From assembly GCA_002842575.1 (NCBI GenBank), contig PHDJ01000039.1:1-39752 (forward strand): a stretch of 39,752 nucleotides of DNA, in the 5' to 3' direction. The translations under genes and the position numbers were made by a program. The notes beneath the pieces were generated by a model. It did no database searches. It was not told the DNA's origin and was given only the letters and a program-made list of their open reading frames with translations. The DNA is from Bacteroidetes bacterium HGW-Bacteroidetes-2. GTDB taxonomy: Bacteria; Bacteroidota; Bacteroidia; Flavobacteriales; Flavobacteriaceae. Every line of letters starts with the position of its first letter. The first letter of the stretch is position 1. Below, in pieces: positions 14,954 to 25,245 of this stretch.

Positions 14954-15685
14954 TCAATAAATCAGCGTTATTTCTTTTAAATCAAACTCCTTTATACTTT
15001 TATTTTCCATCTCCACCCGAAGTTTACCATTTGGCGCTATACTTCGTATTATTCCATGAAAGCGCAACCCATCAGGAGTTAAAAAAAAATTGACTTGATC
15101 TTTACCATATAAAGCAGAAATATATAATTCGGCTAATTCACCTACACGTTTTTCTTTTAAAAAGACGAAATAAAAATCAAGTGACTTAACAACGTCCTCA
15201 AGTATTTCTTCTAAACTAAAATTTTTGCCTGTGACTATTTTCATCGAAGTTGCCTTTGGTAAATTTTCAAAAAGATTTTCGTTAACATTCAACCCTATGC
15301 CTATGACACTTCCTGCTATAACAGACTTTTGCAAAATATTTTCTATAAGAATGCCACATATTTTTTTATTTGCTGACAGAATGTCGTTAGGCCATTTAAC
15401 ACATAAATTCACCACATTCCTTAAATGTAAAACATCCTTCACGGCCAAAGAAACAGCCATGGATATAAAAAATTGATGACTAACATCCATACCAAAACCA
15501 GGCTTAAACACACTAAAAGTTAGACTTTTGCCCACCTGTGATTGCCAAATAGCACCCACTTGCCCTCTGCCATTTGTTTGATTATTAGTAACTACAACTA
15601 TTTCTTCCTCGGCACCAATTTTTTTTACTAATTCTTTTAGATATGAATTAGTAGATTGCGTGGCATTGATTTTGTATGTTAGCAT
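14954..15685 (-). CDS. birA: Biotin--[acetyl-CoA-carboxylase] ligase
   Basis: The 243-residue enzyme activates biotin with ATP and attaches it to the biotin carrier protein of acetyl-CoA carboxylase. Motifs seen are STNSYLKEL near the start, the biotinyl-AMP loop NGRGQVGAIWQS at about residues 38-49, KWPNDIL at about 100-106 and GIGLNVNEN at about 148-156. There is no N-terminal DNA-binding domain, so this is the class I, non-repressor type. It is convergent with the SRPBCC gene with zero bases between the stops, and divergent from rsfS. Confidence 0.95.
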   Translation of the reverse strand: MLTYKINATQSTNSYLKELVKKIGAEEEIVVVTNNQTNGRGQVGAIWQSQVGKSLTFSVFKPGFGMDVSHQFFISMAVSLAVKDVLHLRNVVNLCVKWPNDILSANKKICGILIENILQKSVIAGSVIGIGLNVNENLFENLPKATSMKIVTGKNFSLEEILEDVVKSLDFYFVFLKEKRVGELAELYISALYGKDQVNFFLTPDGLRFHGIIRSIAPNGKLRVEMENKSIKEFDLKEITLIY

Positions 15686-15739
15686 AGAAAATTAGGTTAA
15701 TCTTATAATATAGAAAGTTATTAAACTACAAAAAAGTAA

Positions 15740-15747
15740 TAACTTTG
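15740..15747 (+). promoter_or_regulatory. -7 promoter element for rsfS/ftsH
   Basis: TAACTTTG matches the Bacteroidota -7 consensus TAnnTTTG and lies 17 nt before the rsfS ATG. It would drive rsfS and ftsH, which are 18 bp apart. Confidence 0.5.
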
Positions 15748-15764
15748 CAAAAATAGTTGTTTTA

Positions 15765-16136
15765 ATGACCAAAAAAGAAAACGGAACAGACCAATTAATA
15801 ACTCAGATCATTAATGGTATTGAAGATGTCAAAGGACAAAACATAGAAATTCTTGACTTAAGAGAAATAGAAAACACAGTTTGTGACTACTTTATTATTT
15901 GCAATGGAACCTCAAACACACAGGTTAACGCCATTGTAAGCTCCATAGAAAAAAAAGTAAGTAAGGCTTTAAAAGAAAAAGCCTGGCATATTGAAGGCGC
16001 TGAAAACGCTGAATGGATTTTAATGGATTATGTTCACGTTGTCGTGCATGTTTTTCAAAAACACATTCGTGAATATTATGACATTGAAAGCCTATGGGGC
16101 GATGCCAAAACAGTTAAAATTGAAACCAGTTATTAA
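15765..16136 (+). CDS. rsfS: Ribosome silencing factor RsfS
   Basis: The 123-residue DUF143 protein binds ribosomal protein uL14 on the large subunit and blocks subunit joining when nutrients are short. The family core is clear: DLREIENTVCDYFIICNGTSNTQV at about residues 32-55, then WHIEGAENAEWILMDYVHVVVHVF at about 78-101 and REYYDIESLWGDA near the end. Length is normal. The ATG at 15765 sits 17 nt past a consensus -7 element. It is followed at 18 bp by ftsH, the usual flavobacterial order. Confidence 0.95.
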   Translation: MTKKENGTDQLITQIINGIEDVKGQNIEILDLREIENTVCDYFIICNGTSNTQVNAIVSSIEKKVSKALKEKAWHIEGAENAEWILMDYVHVVVHVFQKHIREYYDIESLWGDAKTVKIETSY

Positions 16137-16154
16137 AAATATAATTACCATTTG

Positions 16155-18115
16155 ATGGCAAAAGACAACAAGAAATCAGAAAAAAATAAACCAGAACCAA
16201 ATCAAAATAAGGATTTTAAACCTAAATTCAGTGCTTATTGGATTTATGGTATTATTATATTAGTTTTTATAGGAATCAACTTTTTTGGGGGTGGTGGATG
16301 GTCAGAACCCACAAAAACAACACCCGCTGAATTTCAACAATATTTAACCGATGGCGATGTACAAAAAGTAGTCATCGTTAATAAAAACAAAGCAAAAGTT
16401 TACCTTACAGAGGAAGCAAAAGCCAAAGAAGTGCATAATTGCTCCCTTCCTCGACTATACCTGCTTACCAGTTTGAATTTGGCGACCTTCAAAATTTTGA
16501 AAACGAGCTAAGAAAAACGAAAGAAGCAAATAATTTAAGTACCGATGTTGTTTATGACACCGAGTCAAACATGTGGGGAGACATTCTGCTTTCCCTACTC
16601 CCATTTGCAATTATCATAGCTATTTGGATATTTATTATGCGGCGTATGTCATCTGGAGCAGGTGGTGGTGCCGGTGGGCAAATCTTTAATATTGGAAAAT
16701 CTAGAGCTAAGCTATTTGATCAAAACACCGATGTAAAAACTTCATTTAAAGATGTAGCTGGCTTAGAAGGTGCAAAAGAAGAAATACAAGAAATTGTAGA
16801 TTTCCTAAAAACTCCAGATAAATATACCGCCCTTGGCGGAAAAATACCTAAAGGAGCATTATTAGTAGGCCCTCCTGGAACGGGAAAAACCTTACTAGCT
16901 AGAGCCGTAGCCGGAGAAGCAAAAGTGCCATTCTTCTCTCTTTCAGGATCAGATTTTGTTGAGATGTTTGTGGGTGTTGGAGCTTCACGAGTTCGGGATT
17001 TGTTTAAACAAGCAAAAGAAAAATCACCTTCTATTATTTTTATTGATGAAATTGACGCCATAGGTCGTGCTCGAGGAAAAAGTAATTTCTCCGGTTCAAA
17101 CGATGAAAGAGAAAACACGCTGAACCAACTTCTTACCGAGATGGACGGTTTTGGCACAGATGCTAATGTCATTGTTATTGCAGCCACAAACCGTGCTGAT
17201 GTATTAGACAAAGCATTAATGCGTGCAGGTCGTTTTGACCGTCAAATTTATGTGGACTTGCCGGATGTTAGAGAACGAAAAGCAATTTTTGAAGTTCACC
17301 TTAGACCTATAAAAAAAGACGATAATCTTGACCTAGAGTTTCTTTCTAAACAAACCCCTGGGTTTTCTGGAGCTGATATAGCCAATGTTTGTAATGAAGC
17401 GGCATTAATAGCCGCTCGTAAAGGAAATAAATCTGTAGGAAAACAAGACTTCTTAGATGCCGTAGATAGAATTGTAGGCGGCCTAGAAAAAAAGAATAAA
17501 ATAATTACTCCAGACGAGAAAAAAGCAATTGCTTATCATGAAGCAGGTCACGCAACTGTAAGCTGGATGTTAGAGCACGCCGCACCTTTAGTAAAAGTTA
17601 CCATAGTACCTCGTGGTCAATCTTTAGGAGCCGCATGGTATCTTCCTGAAGAGCGCCTAATAGTTCGCCCTGAACAAATGCTAGACGAAATGTGTGCTGC
17701 CCTAGGCGGCAGAGCAGCTGAAAAAGTCATCTTTGACAGAATATCAACAGGAGCTCTTAGCGATTTAGAAAAAGTAACCAAACAAGCTAGAGCAATGGTT
17801 ACTGTTTATGGTTTAAATGAAAAAATAGGCAATCTAACCTATTATGACTCCTCAGGGCAAGGCGAATACAATTTTACAAAACCATATAGTGAGAAAACAG
17901 CAGAATTAATTGATAAAGAAATCTCTAATTTAATAGAATCGCAATACCAAAGAGCCATTAAATTATTACAGGAAAATAAAGATAAGCTTACAGAGCTGGC
18001 AAATGTATTGTTAGAAAAAGAAGTTATTTTTAAAGACAACCTTCAAAAAATATTTGGAAACAGACCGTATGACACCCCAGAAGTAGTGTTTAATGACGTA
18101 GTTGATCCTTCTTAA
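16155..18115 (+). pseudogene. ftsH: ATP-dependent zinc metalloprotease FtsH, frameshifted in the periplasmic domain
   Basis: FtsH is a membrane-bound AAA+ protease that degrades misfolded and regulatory proteins. The first frame (ATG 16155, to a stop near 16511) gives the cytosolic start, transmembrane helix 1 (WIYGIIILVFIGINFF) and the periplasmic domain up to ...KAKEVH, then nonsense. The second frame is open from about 16439 to 18115 and gives LPSSTIPAYQFEFGDLQNF, transmembrane helix 2 (LLPFAIIIAIWIFIM), Walker A GPPGTGKT, Walker [11 protein letters not shown], the SRH region and zinc motif HEAGH. A few codons usual for flavobacterial FtsH seem missing at the junction (about 16435-16440). 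ftsH is normally essential or important, so a base-calling or assembly error is likely; internal initiation, for example at ATG 16570, would give a form lacking helix 1. A terminator follows. Confidence 0.85.
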
Positions 18116-18137
18116 AAAAAAGTAAATAAATAATATA

Positions 18138-18174
18138 AATCTTAACTTAATTCGTTATTAGGTTAAGATTTTTT
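18138..18174 (+). terminator. Hairpin terminator after ftsH
   Basis: Perfect 9-bp arms AATCTTAAC (18138-18146) and GTTAAGATT (18162-18170) with a 15-nt loop are followed by a T run. It lies about 25 bp past the ftsH stop and separates ftsH from the LUD-cdsA-psd-ACBP group. Confidence 0.65.
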
Positions 18175-18215
18175 ATATTTGGTGCAAAAGCAGGAAAACT
18201 CTTCAAAAAAAATCT

Positions 18216-18812
18216 ATGAGTCTGTTTAAAAAATTATTTAATAAAGCAAAATCAAAAGCATCCCCAAAAGCTGAAAAAAGTAAATATTTGCCAGAAGTAC
18301 CTCAACCTACTGACGAAAAATTTACATATAACTTCAGGAAAAATGGTGGTAAGTTTCTCTATTGTGAAAATAACGAGGAACTTTTAGAAGCCTTTGACAA
18401 TATTTTATTAGAAAATGATTGGTATGAAAAACCTGTTTATTGTACCAATGAAAATTTAAAATCAAAATTCAATAGTTTTAATCTGAAATTTGGTGAAAAC
18501 CAAGAAGCCTCATTTTTCTTATCACAAAGCGAATCCTTAATAGCAGATGCCGGTGCCATTTTAATTTCTTCAAACCAAATAAAAGAAAAAAAAATAGAAG
18601 AATTACCAGATAATTTTATCATTTTTGCCACAACAAGCCAACTAGTAGATACCATAGGCGAAGGCCTTCGAATAATTAAAAATTCGAACAAAAAAAATAT
18701 TCCTACCAACATCACAACCATCAAAAACTTTGAAACCAAAAAAGAAAATGATTTTATGACTTACGGAAGTAGTTCAAAAAACTTATATTTGCTACTCTTG
18801 GAAGATTTATAA
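18216..18812 (+). CDS. LUD domain-containing protein (LutC/YkgG-like)
   Basis: The 198-residue protein has a lysine-rich start (MSLFKKLFNKAKSK) and then a LUD-type domain: a segment around ESLIADAGAILISS and DNFIIFATTSQLVDTIGEGLRI, the pattern shared by LutC/YkgG proteins. LutC belongs to the lactate oxidation complex in Bacillus, but here no lutA or lutB is adjacent, so lactate use is not supported. The gene stands one base before cdsA (stop at 18812, next start at 18814) and is therefore translationally linked to phospholipid synthesis genes. Its role in that operon is unknown. Confidence 0.8.
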   Translation: MSLFKKLFNKAKSKASPKAEKSKYLPEVPQPTDEKFTYNFRKNGGKFLYCENNEELLEAFDNILLENDWYEKPVYCTNENLKSKFNSFNLKFGENQEASFFLSQSESLIADAGAILISSNQIKEKKIEELPDNFIIFATTSQLVDTIGEGLRIIKNSNKKNIPTNITTIKNFETKKENDFMTYGSSSKNLYLLLLEDL

Positions 18813-18813
18813 T

Positions 18814-19617
18814 ATGAAGGAACTTTTGGTGAGAGGACTGTCGGGAGTTTTATACGTCTCGATTTTAATTTTTTCGATGAATTCTTCCGAAATTGCATTT
18901 CAGATGCTTTTTCTAATTATTGGCTTAATTTGTTTATTTGAATTTAACCAGCTTATACATTTAAAAACTTTCATACTCTTTCCAATTCTTATTGGCTTTT
19001 TTATCATGTTTTCTTATTTAAAGTTTGATTTTTATGCTACTAAATTATTACTCATTCTTACAGGATTTGTAAATCTGTTTCTTTTTAAAGATTTGTTATG
19101 GGTTAGTAAGATTCCAATGTTTGGTCAAAAAAAATATGTAGTTTCAATCCTTTATCTTATCAGCGGATTTGTATTTATTGCGCTAATTCCATTTTATAGC
19201 GGTGAATTTTCTTCTAACATCATAGTTTCTGTTTTTGTACTTATTTGGACAAACGACACCTTTGCCTATCTTGTGGGTAAAAATTTTGGTAAAAGAAAAC
19301 TATTAGAACGCGTTTCACCTAAGAAAACGATGGAAGGATTTTTTGGCGGGTTAATTGCTGCTAGTGCCGCAAGTTTTATTATTTTTAAATATCTTTCTAT
19401 TTTTGACCCATTAATTTGGCTTGGGCTAGCATTTATAACTAGTGTTTTTGGCACTATTGGGGATTTGGTTCAATCAAAATTTAAACGACAAGCAGGCGTA
19501 AAAGATAGTGGAGCCTTAATGCCGGGTCACGGAGGTTTATATGACAGGTTAGATAGTATTATTTATGCAAGCCCTTTTATTTATATTTATTTGTTAGTTA
19601 TAGATTATGTTTCATAA
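18814..19617 (+). CDS. cdsA: Phosphatidate cytidylyltransferase
   Basis: The 267-residue integral membrane enzyme makes CDP-diacylglycerol from phosphatidic acid and CTP. Eight or so hydrophobic helices are visible. The C-terminal family signature is present: GTIGDLVQSKFKRQAGVKDSG then LMPGHGGLYDRLDS at about residues 213-250, as is FAYLVGKNFGKRKL with SPKKTMEGFFGG in the middle. The ATG is one base past the LUD stop and the end overlaps psd by 11 bp, so the three genes form a tight operon for phospholipid synthesis. Confidence 0.96.
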   Translation: MKELLVRGLSGVLYVSILIFSMNSSEIAFQMLFLIIGLICLFEFNQLIHLKTFILFPILIGFFIMFSYLKFDFYATKLLLILTGFVNLFLFKDLLWVSKIPMFGQKKYVVSILYLISGFVFIALIPFYSGEFSSNIIVSVFVLIWTNDTFAYLVGKNFGKRKLLERVSPKKTMEGFFGGLIAASAASFIIFKYLSIFDPLIWLGLAFITSVFGTIGDLVQSKFKRQAGVKDSGALMPGHGGLYDRLDSIIYASPFIYIYLLVIDYVS

Positions 19618-20254
19618 AGAAGGACACAAAATAATTCTTAGCGGTTTAGTGGCAATTATTGCTATTACTCTTGCTTCGCATTTTTTAATGCAAAATGAGT
19701 TACATAAAAAAATACTAGTTAGTATTTTGTTGTTATTTTTCATTCTAATATTACAATTTTTTAGAAATCCAAAACGCAAACCAAAGGTAAAAGACCATTT
19801 TATTTTATCACCAGTAGATGGTAAAGTAGTTGTTATAGAAGAAGTATTTGAAAAGGAATATTTCAAGGATAAACGAATACAGGTGTCTGTTTTTATGTCA
19901 CCTATTAACGTGCATGTTACTCGCTATCCTGTAAGCGGAATAGTTGCCTATTCAAAATACCATCCAGGAAAATATTTAGTAGCTTGGCATCCTAAATCGT
20001 CTGAAGAAAATGAACGTACAACGGTAGTAGTTTCCTCTGAAAATTTTGGTAAAATTATGTATCGACAAATAGCAGGTGCATTAGCAAAACGAATTGTAAA
20101 CTATGCAAAAGAAGGCGAAGAAGTTATTCAAGGAAGCGATAGTGGCTTCATAAAATTTGGTTCTAGAGTAGATGTATTTCTTCCATTAGACACCAAAATA
20201 ACTGTAAATCTAAATCAAAAAGTCAAGGGCGGCGTTACCGCTATTGCAGAATAA
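19607..20254 (+). CDS. psd: Phosphatidylserine decarboxylase family protein
   Basis: The 215-residue short-type enzyme converts phosphatidylserine to phosphatidylethanolamine. The N-terminus has two hydrophobic segments (about 8-25 and 33-50). SPVDGKVV, SVFMSPINVHVTRYPVSG and RIVNYAKEGEEVIQGSDSGFIKFGSRVDVFLP follow; the Ser of FGS near residue 188 should become the pyruvoyl group after self-cleavage. It overlaps cdsA by 11 bp and is followed 2 bp later by the acyl-CoA-binding protein gene. No phosphatidylserine synthase (pssA) is in the window. Confidence 0.94.
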   Translation: MFHKEGHKIILSGLVAIIAITLASHFLMQNELHKKILVSILLLFFILILQFFRNPKRKPKVKDHFILSPVDGKVVVIEEVFEKEYFKDKRIQVSVFMSPINVHVTRYPVSGIVAYSKYHPGKYLVAWHPKSSEENERTTVVVSSENFGKIMYRQIAGALAKRIVNYAKEGEEVIQGSDSGFIKFGSRVDVFLPLDTKITVNLNQKVKGGVTAIAE

Positions 20255-20256
20255 AA

Positions 20257-20523
20257 ATGACCTCAGAAGAACTTCAAATTGCTTTTGAAGAAGCTGTAAA
20301 TCAAGTAAATAACCACACGGAAACTTTTCCTGCAGATTTGCTTTTGCGCCTATATGCCTATTATAAAAAAGCAAATAATAGTCAGGATGACCCAAATAGC
20401 AAAAAACCGCTTATCAATGCCTTTAAATCTAATGCCCTATTTCAAGCTAGATTTCTTACTCCAGATGAAGCAAAAAAAGAGTATATTGATGCAGTTACTA
20501 ACTATTTTCTGTATCGAAAATAA
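20257..20523 (+). CDS. Acyl-CoA-binding protein
   Basis: The 88-residue protein has the ACBP helical bundle pattern: LQIAFEEAVNQVNNH, then the signature LLLRLYAYYKKAN at about residues 30-42, KPLINAFKSNALFQA in place of the usual KWDAW stretch, and DEAKKEYIDAV near the end. ACBPs hold long-chain acyl-CoA in the cytosol. The gene starts 2 bp after psd and ends the phospholipid operon. It is convergent with valS. Confidence 0.88.
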   Translation: MTSEELQIAFEEAVNQVNNHTETFPADLLLRLYAYYKKANNSQDDPNSKKPLINAFKSNALFQARFLTPDEAKKEYIDAVTNYFLYRK

Positions 20524-20594
20524 TTGAGGTATAAAACTTTACTTTTACGTTTTATTGCATATTTGCCAACCTACTTATTTTAACTATTTTCAAA

Positions 20595-23261
20595 CTATTT
20601 TAATCCAGATAGACTTTCCTGAAGCATTTTAATTTTAGATAGAGCATCTGCTTCTTTTTTTCTTTCAGAAGCAATAACTTGTTGTGGAGCACTATTCACA
20701 AACCTTTCATTTGCTAGTTTTCCTTGTACCGATTTTAAAAAGCCTTCGGTATATTTTAATTCTTCTTGTAGTTTTTTAATTTCCTCTTCTATATTAATTG
20801 CCCCTAAAATAGGTACAAAATACTCATTTGATTTTACACGAAAACTCAAAGCGCCATCCACTTTGTCAGACACATACGAAAGCAATTCTAAATTTCCCAA
20901 CTTAGAAATAATACTATCAAACACAACTGATGAATTTTCGGCATTCATTATATGAAGTTTTAAAGTGTCTTTAAAGGATATGTTTTTCTCTTTCCTAATG
21001 GTTCTTATTCCTGAAATTACTTCAGCCGCAAAATCAAAATCACTTATTATTTTTTTATCATAGGCAATTTGTTTTGGCCAAGTGGAAATAACTAAGGCTT
21101 CTTCTGGTTTTCTAACTTTGATATTTTGCCAAATTTCTTCGGTTAAGAAAGGCATAAATGGATGTAATAATTTTAAATTATTTTCTAATATTTCAATAAC
21201 CTCATCTAAAGTTTTTTGATCTATGGGTTTGCCATAAGGAGGTTTAATCATTTCTAAAAACCAAGAACAGAAATCGTTCCATACCAATTTATACGTTGCC
21301 ATTAAAGCATCTGAAATGCGATATTTACTGAAATGATCCTCAATTTCTTCCATAGTAAGTAGCAATTTTGCTTGATACCAAGCTACAGCGGTTTTTGCAT
21401 ATTCTGGTTGTGGTAGGTTAGCAACTTCCCATCCTGTAATTAAACGCGTAGCATTCCAAATCTTATTTGCAAAACCTTTTCCTTGCTGGCATAAAGCCTC
21501 ATCAAAGAGTAAATCGTTTCCGGCAGCGGCACTTAAAAGCAAACCTACGCGCACACCATCTGCTCCAAACTGTTCTATTAAGGCTAGAGCATCGGGCGAA
21601 TTTCCGAGAGATTTTGACATCTTTCTGTGTTGTTTGTCACGAACTAATCCAGTGAGATATACATTTTCAAATGGTCGTTTTCCTGTATATTCGTAACCTG
21701 CAATAATCATTCTTGCCACCCAAAAAAATAAAATATCGGGTGCAGTAACTAAATCATTTGTGGGGTAGTAATAGTTGAATTCTTCGTTTTCGGGATTCAT
21801 AATTCCACCAAAAACACTCATGGGCCACAACCAAGAAGAAAACCAAGTATCTAACGCATCGGGGTCTTGAATGAGGTTTGAAAGTGCTAATTTTTCATTT
21901 CCGGATTTTTTTTGCGCAAGTGAAAGTGCTTCTTCTTTGGATGCTGCCACTACAAAATCTTCTTTACCATCACCAAAATAAAAGGCGGGTATTTGTTGAC
22001 CCCACCACAACTGCCGCGAAATATTCCAGTCGCGAATGTTTTCCATCCAATGCCTATAGGTATTATCAAATTTTTTTGGAAACAACTTTACTTCTTCGGT
22101 TTCTAAAACCGCTTTTATAGCTGGCTTAGCAAGGTCTTCCATTTTTAAAAACCATTGATCACTCAATCTAGGTTCAATAATAGCTTTTGTACGTTCACTA
22201 GTTCCTACTTTATTTATATAGTTTTCCACTTTAACTAAAAATCCTTTTTCAAGTAGTTCTTTAGCAATTTCTTCTCGCACCACAAAACGGTCTTTTCCTT
22301 CATAATGCATTCCGAAGGAATTTAAAGACCCGTCTGGTTTAAGTATGTCTATAATTTCAAGCTGGTGTTTCTCGCCAAGATTTTTGTCGTTTTCATCGTG
22401 AGCGGGTGTAACTTTCAAACACCCGGTGCCAAATTCCATATCTACATATTCGTCTTCAATAATTGGAATTATTCGGTTTGCTATAGGCACAACAGCTTTT
22501 TTACCCTTTAAATGTGAAAACCGTTCATCATTTGGGTGGATACATATTGCGGTATCTCCCAGAATAGTTTCGGGTCTTGTAGTAGCAATGGTAAGGAATT
22601 CTTTTTCTAACCCTTTGAAAGAATTTGAAATTTCAACATTTTCATTTACAATAAGATAGTTTATGAAGTACAATTTTCCTTGCTGTTCTTCAAAAATAAC
22701 CTCCTCATCAGAAAGTGTGGTTTGTGCTTCCGGATCCCAATTAACCATTCTAAAACCTCTGTAAATTAGTCCCTTGTTATATAAATCTACAAACGATTTT
22801 ATTACAGATGCTGACATATCGTCATCAAGGGTAAACTTGGTGCGTTCCCAGTCGCAGGAGCATCCTAGTTTTTTTAATTGTTCCAAAATAATTCCTCCAT
22901 GTTTGTCTGTCCAATCCCAAGCATGTTTTAAAAATTCTTCACGAGTTAGGTCTGTCTTGTTTACGCCTTCACTTTTTAATTTGGCAACAACTTTTGCTTC
23001 TGTAGCAATAGACGCGTGGTCTGTACCGGGCACCCAACAGGCGTTAAAACCTTTTAAACGAGCCCTTCTAATTAACACATCTTGAATAGTATTGTTTAAC
23101 ATATGCCCCATGTGCAGAACTCCAGTAACGTTGGGAGGAGGAATTACAATAGTATAAGGTTTTTTTTCATTAGGTGTAGAATGAAAAAAATTATGCTGCA
23201 TCCAATAGCTATACCACTTATTTTCAATATCTTTAGATTCGTATGTAGAAGGTAAATTCAT
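20595..23261 (-). CDS. valS: Valine--tRNA ligase
   Basis: The 888-residue class I synthetase charges tRNA(Val). It has the HIGH motif as [14 protein letters not shown] at about residues 41-54, the CP1 editing region ([33 protein letters not shown]), the [11 protein letters not shown] motif at about 549-559, the anticodon-binding region ([24 protein letters not shown]) and a C-terminal coiled coil ([25 protein letters not shown]...) that is typical of ValRS. Length is normal and the frame is intact. A consensus -7 element lies upstream at 23290-23297. It is divergent from the DUF1573 gene and monocistronic. Confidence 0.98.
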   Translation of the reverse strand: MNLPSTYESKDIENKWYSYWMQHNFFHSTPNEKKPYTIVIPPPNVTGVLHMGHMLNNTIQDVLIRRARLKGFNACWVPGTDHASIATEAKVVAKLKSEGVNKTDLTREEFLKHAWDWTDKHGGIILEQLKKLGCSCDWERTKFTLDDDMSASVIKSFVDLYNKGLIYRGFRMVNWDPEAQTTLSDEEVIFEEQQGKLYFINYLIVNENVEISNSFKGLEKEFLTIATTRPETILGDTAICIHPNDERFSHLKGKKAVVPIANRIIPIIEDEYVDMEFGTGCLKVTPAHDENDKNLGEKHQLEIIDILKPDGSLNSFGMHYEGKDRFVVREEIAKELLEKGFLVKVENYINKVGTSERTKAIIEPRLSDQWFLKMEDLAKPAIKAVLETEEVKLFPKKFDNTYRHWMENIRDWNISRQLWWGQQIPAFYFGDGKEDFVVAASKEEALSLAQKKSGNEKLALSNLIQDPDALDTWFSSWLWPMSVFGGIMNPENEEFNYYYPTNDLVTAPDILFFWVARMIIAGYEYTGKRPFENVYLTGLVRDKQHRKMSKSLGNSPDALALIEQFGADGVRVGLLLSAAAGNDLLFDEALCQQGKGFANKIWNATRLITGWEVANLPQPEYAKTAVAWYQAKLLLTMEEIEDHFSKYRISDALMATYKLVWNDFCSWFLEMIKPPYGKPIDQKTLDEVIEILENNLKLLHPFMPFLTEEIWQNIKVRKPEEALVISTWPKQIAYDKKIISDFDFAAEVISGIRTIRKEKNISFKDTLKLHIMNAENSSVVFDSIISKLGNLELLSYVSDKVDGALSFRVKSNEYFVPILGAINIEEEIKKLQEELKYTEGFLKSVQGKLANERFVNSAPQQVIASERKKEADALSKIKMLQESLSGLK

Positions 23262-23289
23262 TTTTTGGTCTGATTTTTGAAATAAACAA

Positions 23290-23297
23290 CAAAAGTA
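23290..23297 (-). promoter_or_regulatory. -7 promoter element for valS
   Basis: The minus strand reads TACTTTTG, a full TAnnTTTG match, 28 nt upstream of the valS ATG at 23261. No T-box-like leader is present in the short 5' region. Confidence 0.5.
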
Positions 23298-23385
23298 GTT
23301 ATAACTTAAAGATTATAAAAGTGAATAACTTAATTTGCTTGAAGTTTAAAAAGTAATTACTTTAGCAACACAAAAATTTAATATT

Positions 23386-23754
23386 ATGAAAAAAATTGTA
23401 ATTGTATTATTTATTGGGTTAGTAGGTTTTGCTTCCCAAGCTCAAGTGGCTAAAATGACCTTTGAAGAAGAAACCATTGATTATGGTACTATAGACAAAG
23501 GGAGTGATGGCTTACGGATCTTTAAATTCACCAATACAGGTGACGCTCCTTTACTTATTGATGATGTAAAATCAACGTGCGGTTGTACGGTACCAAAAAA
23601 ACCAGAAGGTGCTATTTTACCAGGCGCATCTAGTACAATTGAAGTGAAATATGACACCAACAGACCAGGCCCAATAAGAAAAACAATTACCGTTTATTCT
23701 AATGCTGATGAACCTATAAAAGCATTAAAAATAAAAGGGACTGTTAATGAATAA
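23386..23754 (+). CDS. DUF1573 domain-containing exported protein
   Basis: The 122-residue protein has a signal peptide (MKKIVIVLFIGLVGFASQAQ) and a single DUF1573 Ig-like domain: DYGTIDKGSDGLRIFKFTNTG, then DVKSTCGCTVPKKP with the conserved CGC, and VKYDTNRPGPIRKTITVYSN. These are frequent exported proteins in Bacteroidota; the fold resembles ASPM-SPD-2-Hydin domains and the function is not defined. It ends in a strong hairpin terminator and is divergent from valS. Confidence 0.9.
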   Translation: MKKIVIVLFIGLVGFASQAQVAKMTFEEETIDYGTIDKGSDGLRIFKFTNTGDAPLLIDDVKSTCGCTVPKKPEGAILPGASSTIEVKYDTNRPGPIRKTITVYSNADEPIKALKIKGTVNE

Positions 23755-23776
23755 AAAAAACTACTTAAAAAAAACA

Positions 23777-23810
23777 AGCTCCTCTTCTTTACTAAGTTGA
23801 GGAGTTTTTT
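23777..23810 (+). terminator. Hairpin terminator between DUF1573 gene and protease gene
   Basis: Arms AGCTCCTC and GAGGAGTT (one G-T pair) enclose a loop of about 14 nt and are followed by a run of T. The element sits between convergent stops and may work in both directions. Confidence 0.7.
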
Positions 23811-25150
23811 TATACGTCTTTCAATGTAAATTTTACCCTTTGCTCATAGCCATTTCTTAGGATTTTCATTTTTATAATTTTTCCTTCATCTGCATAAAAC
23901 ATTTCGTTCAATTCATGAAGCTTATATTTGTAAACAGGATTGTTATTTACTTCTAATATTTCATCACCCACTTGAATTCCTGCTAGTTCAGCAGGTGAAT
24001 TTTTTCTTACTTCTACAACCACATAAATTCGCTCTAAACGAATTTCAATATTAGAACTTAAATTTAAATTAAAGACAGATAAGGCTTTATTTTGATTCAG
24101 GCGGTAGGCATCACTGCTTTGCTGTTTTCGTTCCTGAACTACAGTAAAACTACCGTGTTGTAATGTTAGTCCACTCATATTATAATGAAACGGCTCTTTA
24201 TAATATCTATTTTTTTGTAATATGATGTACTTATTTTGATAATGAAGGGTCCAATTAAACCGCTTTAAAATTTCACCACCTATACTGCCTTGACGATTTT
24301 CAACTAATTTTAAATTTTCACTAAATGTAACATCCGGATAGGCTGCATTTACATTGCTAAAATGAAAATCTCCTATAGAAAAACCTTCTGCTTTTGATCT
24401 TTTCCCATAAATATTTCCATTAATTCCTAGTCCTAAATAATCTTCAAAAGCATTTACAGGAGCTTTTATTTTATTTATTTTATCTTCAAAAAGCCATAAG
24501 GCGTCTCCTGAACCAGAATCTATCAATAAATTTACCTCCATATTAATAGACGAATCCTGAACTACCGCCTTAATATACGGTTTGTCTTTTATAAAAACGA
24601 GCTCTTTTTTAATGCAAGTTTTACATTTTTTTTGTAGGAAACTTTCCGGTAAATAAAATCGAAGAATTTCTGAAGCATTATTGACTTCAACCACAAAATC
24701 TCTTAAAAAATCACCGCCTATTATCCCATGAATAGGCACTCCTAACCTAGAGGAAAAATTTAGTGTCCCATCAAAAACTACATAGATTGTTTGGTTAGCT
24801 TTTTTAGCATTCCCAATTTGTATGGTATTTTTTTCTGATTTTATAGCATCTACCGGCTCGCCATTACCTAAACCCCTAAGTTGTATGACTGAAGAATTAT
24901 GCAACTGTATAGAGTCTGTTTCTTCAAAACTAAAAATTACAGTAGAACTAGCGCCTGTATCTAATAAAAAAGTCAATCGCACACCATTGACCTCTACAGG
25001 CATAAGTATTAAGTTATTTATTAGTTGAATGCTTATTTTATCTTTATTCTTATTTTTTGGAAATTCAAAATGATCCTGACCATTCATAAAAAGAACTTGG
25101 AACAGGCTCAACCATAAAAAGAATATTTTAAACTTGAAATGCAACACCAT
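23810..25150 (-). CDS. Aspartyl protease-like protein with PDZ domain
   Basis: The 446-residue exported protein has a signal peptide (about 1-24, ending FMNGQ), two retropepsin-like halves with active-site Asp motifs (FLLDTGASSTVIF at about 60-72 and LLIDSGSGDALWLF at about 208-221), and a C-terminal PDZ domain (NSPAELAGIQVGDEILEVNNN at about 385-405). Family members are annotated as aspartyl protease family proteins; two DTG/DSG motifs in one chain suggest a monomer that folds like a pepsin-type pair. The substrate is unknown; periplasm or outer membrane location is inferred. Convergent with the DUF1573 gene. Confidence 0.88.
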   Translation of the reverse strand: MVLHFKFKIFFLWLSLFQVLFMNGQDHFEFPKNKNKDKISIQLINNLILMPVEVNGVRLTFLLDTGASSTVIFSFEETDSIQLHNSSVIQLRGLGNGEPVDAIKSEKNTIQIGNAKKANQTIYVVFDGTLNFSSRLGVPIHGIIGGDFLRDFVVEVNNASEILRFYLPESFLQKKCKTCIKKELVFIKDKPYIKAVVQDSSINMEVNLLIDSGSGDALWLFEDKINKIKAPVNAFEDYLGLGINGNIYGKRSKAEGFSIGDFHFSNVNAAYPDVTFSENLKLVENRQGSIGGEILKRFNWTLHYQNKYIILQKNRYYKEPFHYNMSGLTLQHGSFTVVQERKQQSSDAYRLNQNKALSVFNLNLSSNIEIRLERIYVVVEVRKNSPAELAGIQVGDEILEVNNNPVYKYKLHELNEMFYADEGKIIKMKILRNGYEQRVKFTLKDV

Positions 25151-25245
25151 TTATATTTTTATACAATTAAAATACTAACCAAAAGGCTAAGTATAAGGAA
25201 ATCTAAATAATATTTTGCAACTTTACAGCCTAAAATTAAGACAAA

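Noticed and set aside
16640-16690. Gly-rich coding stretch in ftsH as low-complexity anomaly
   Set aside because: A Gly-rich linker after helix 2 is usual in flavobacterial FtsH.
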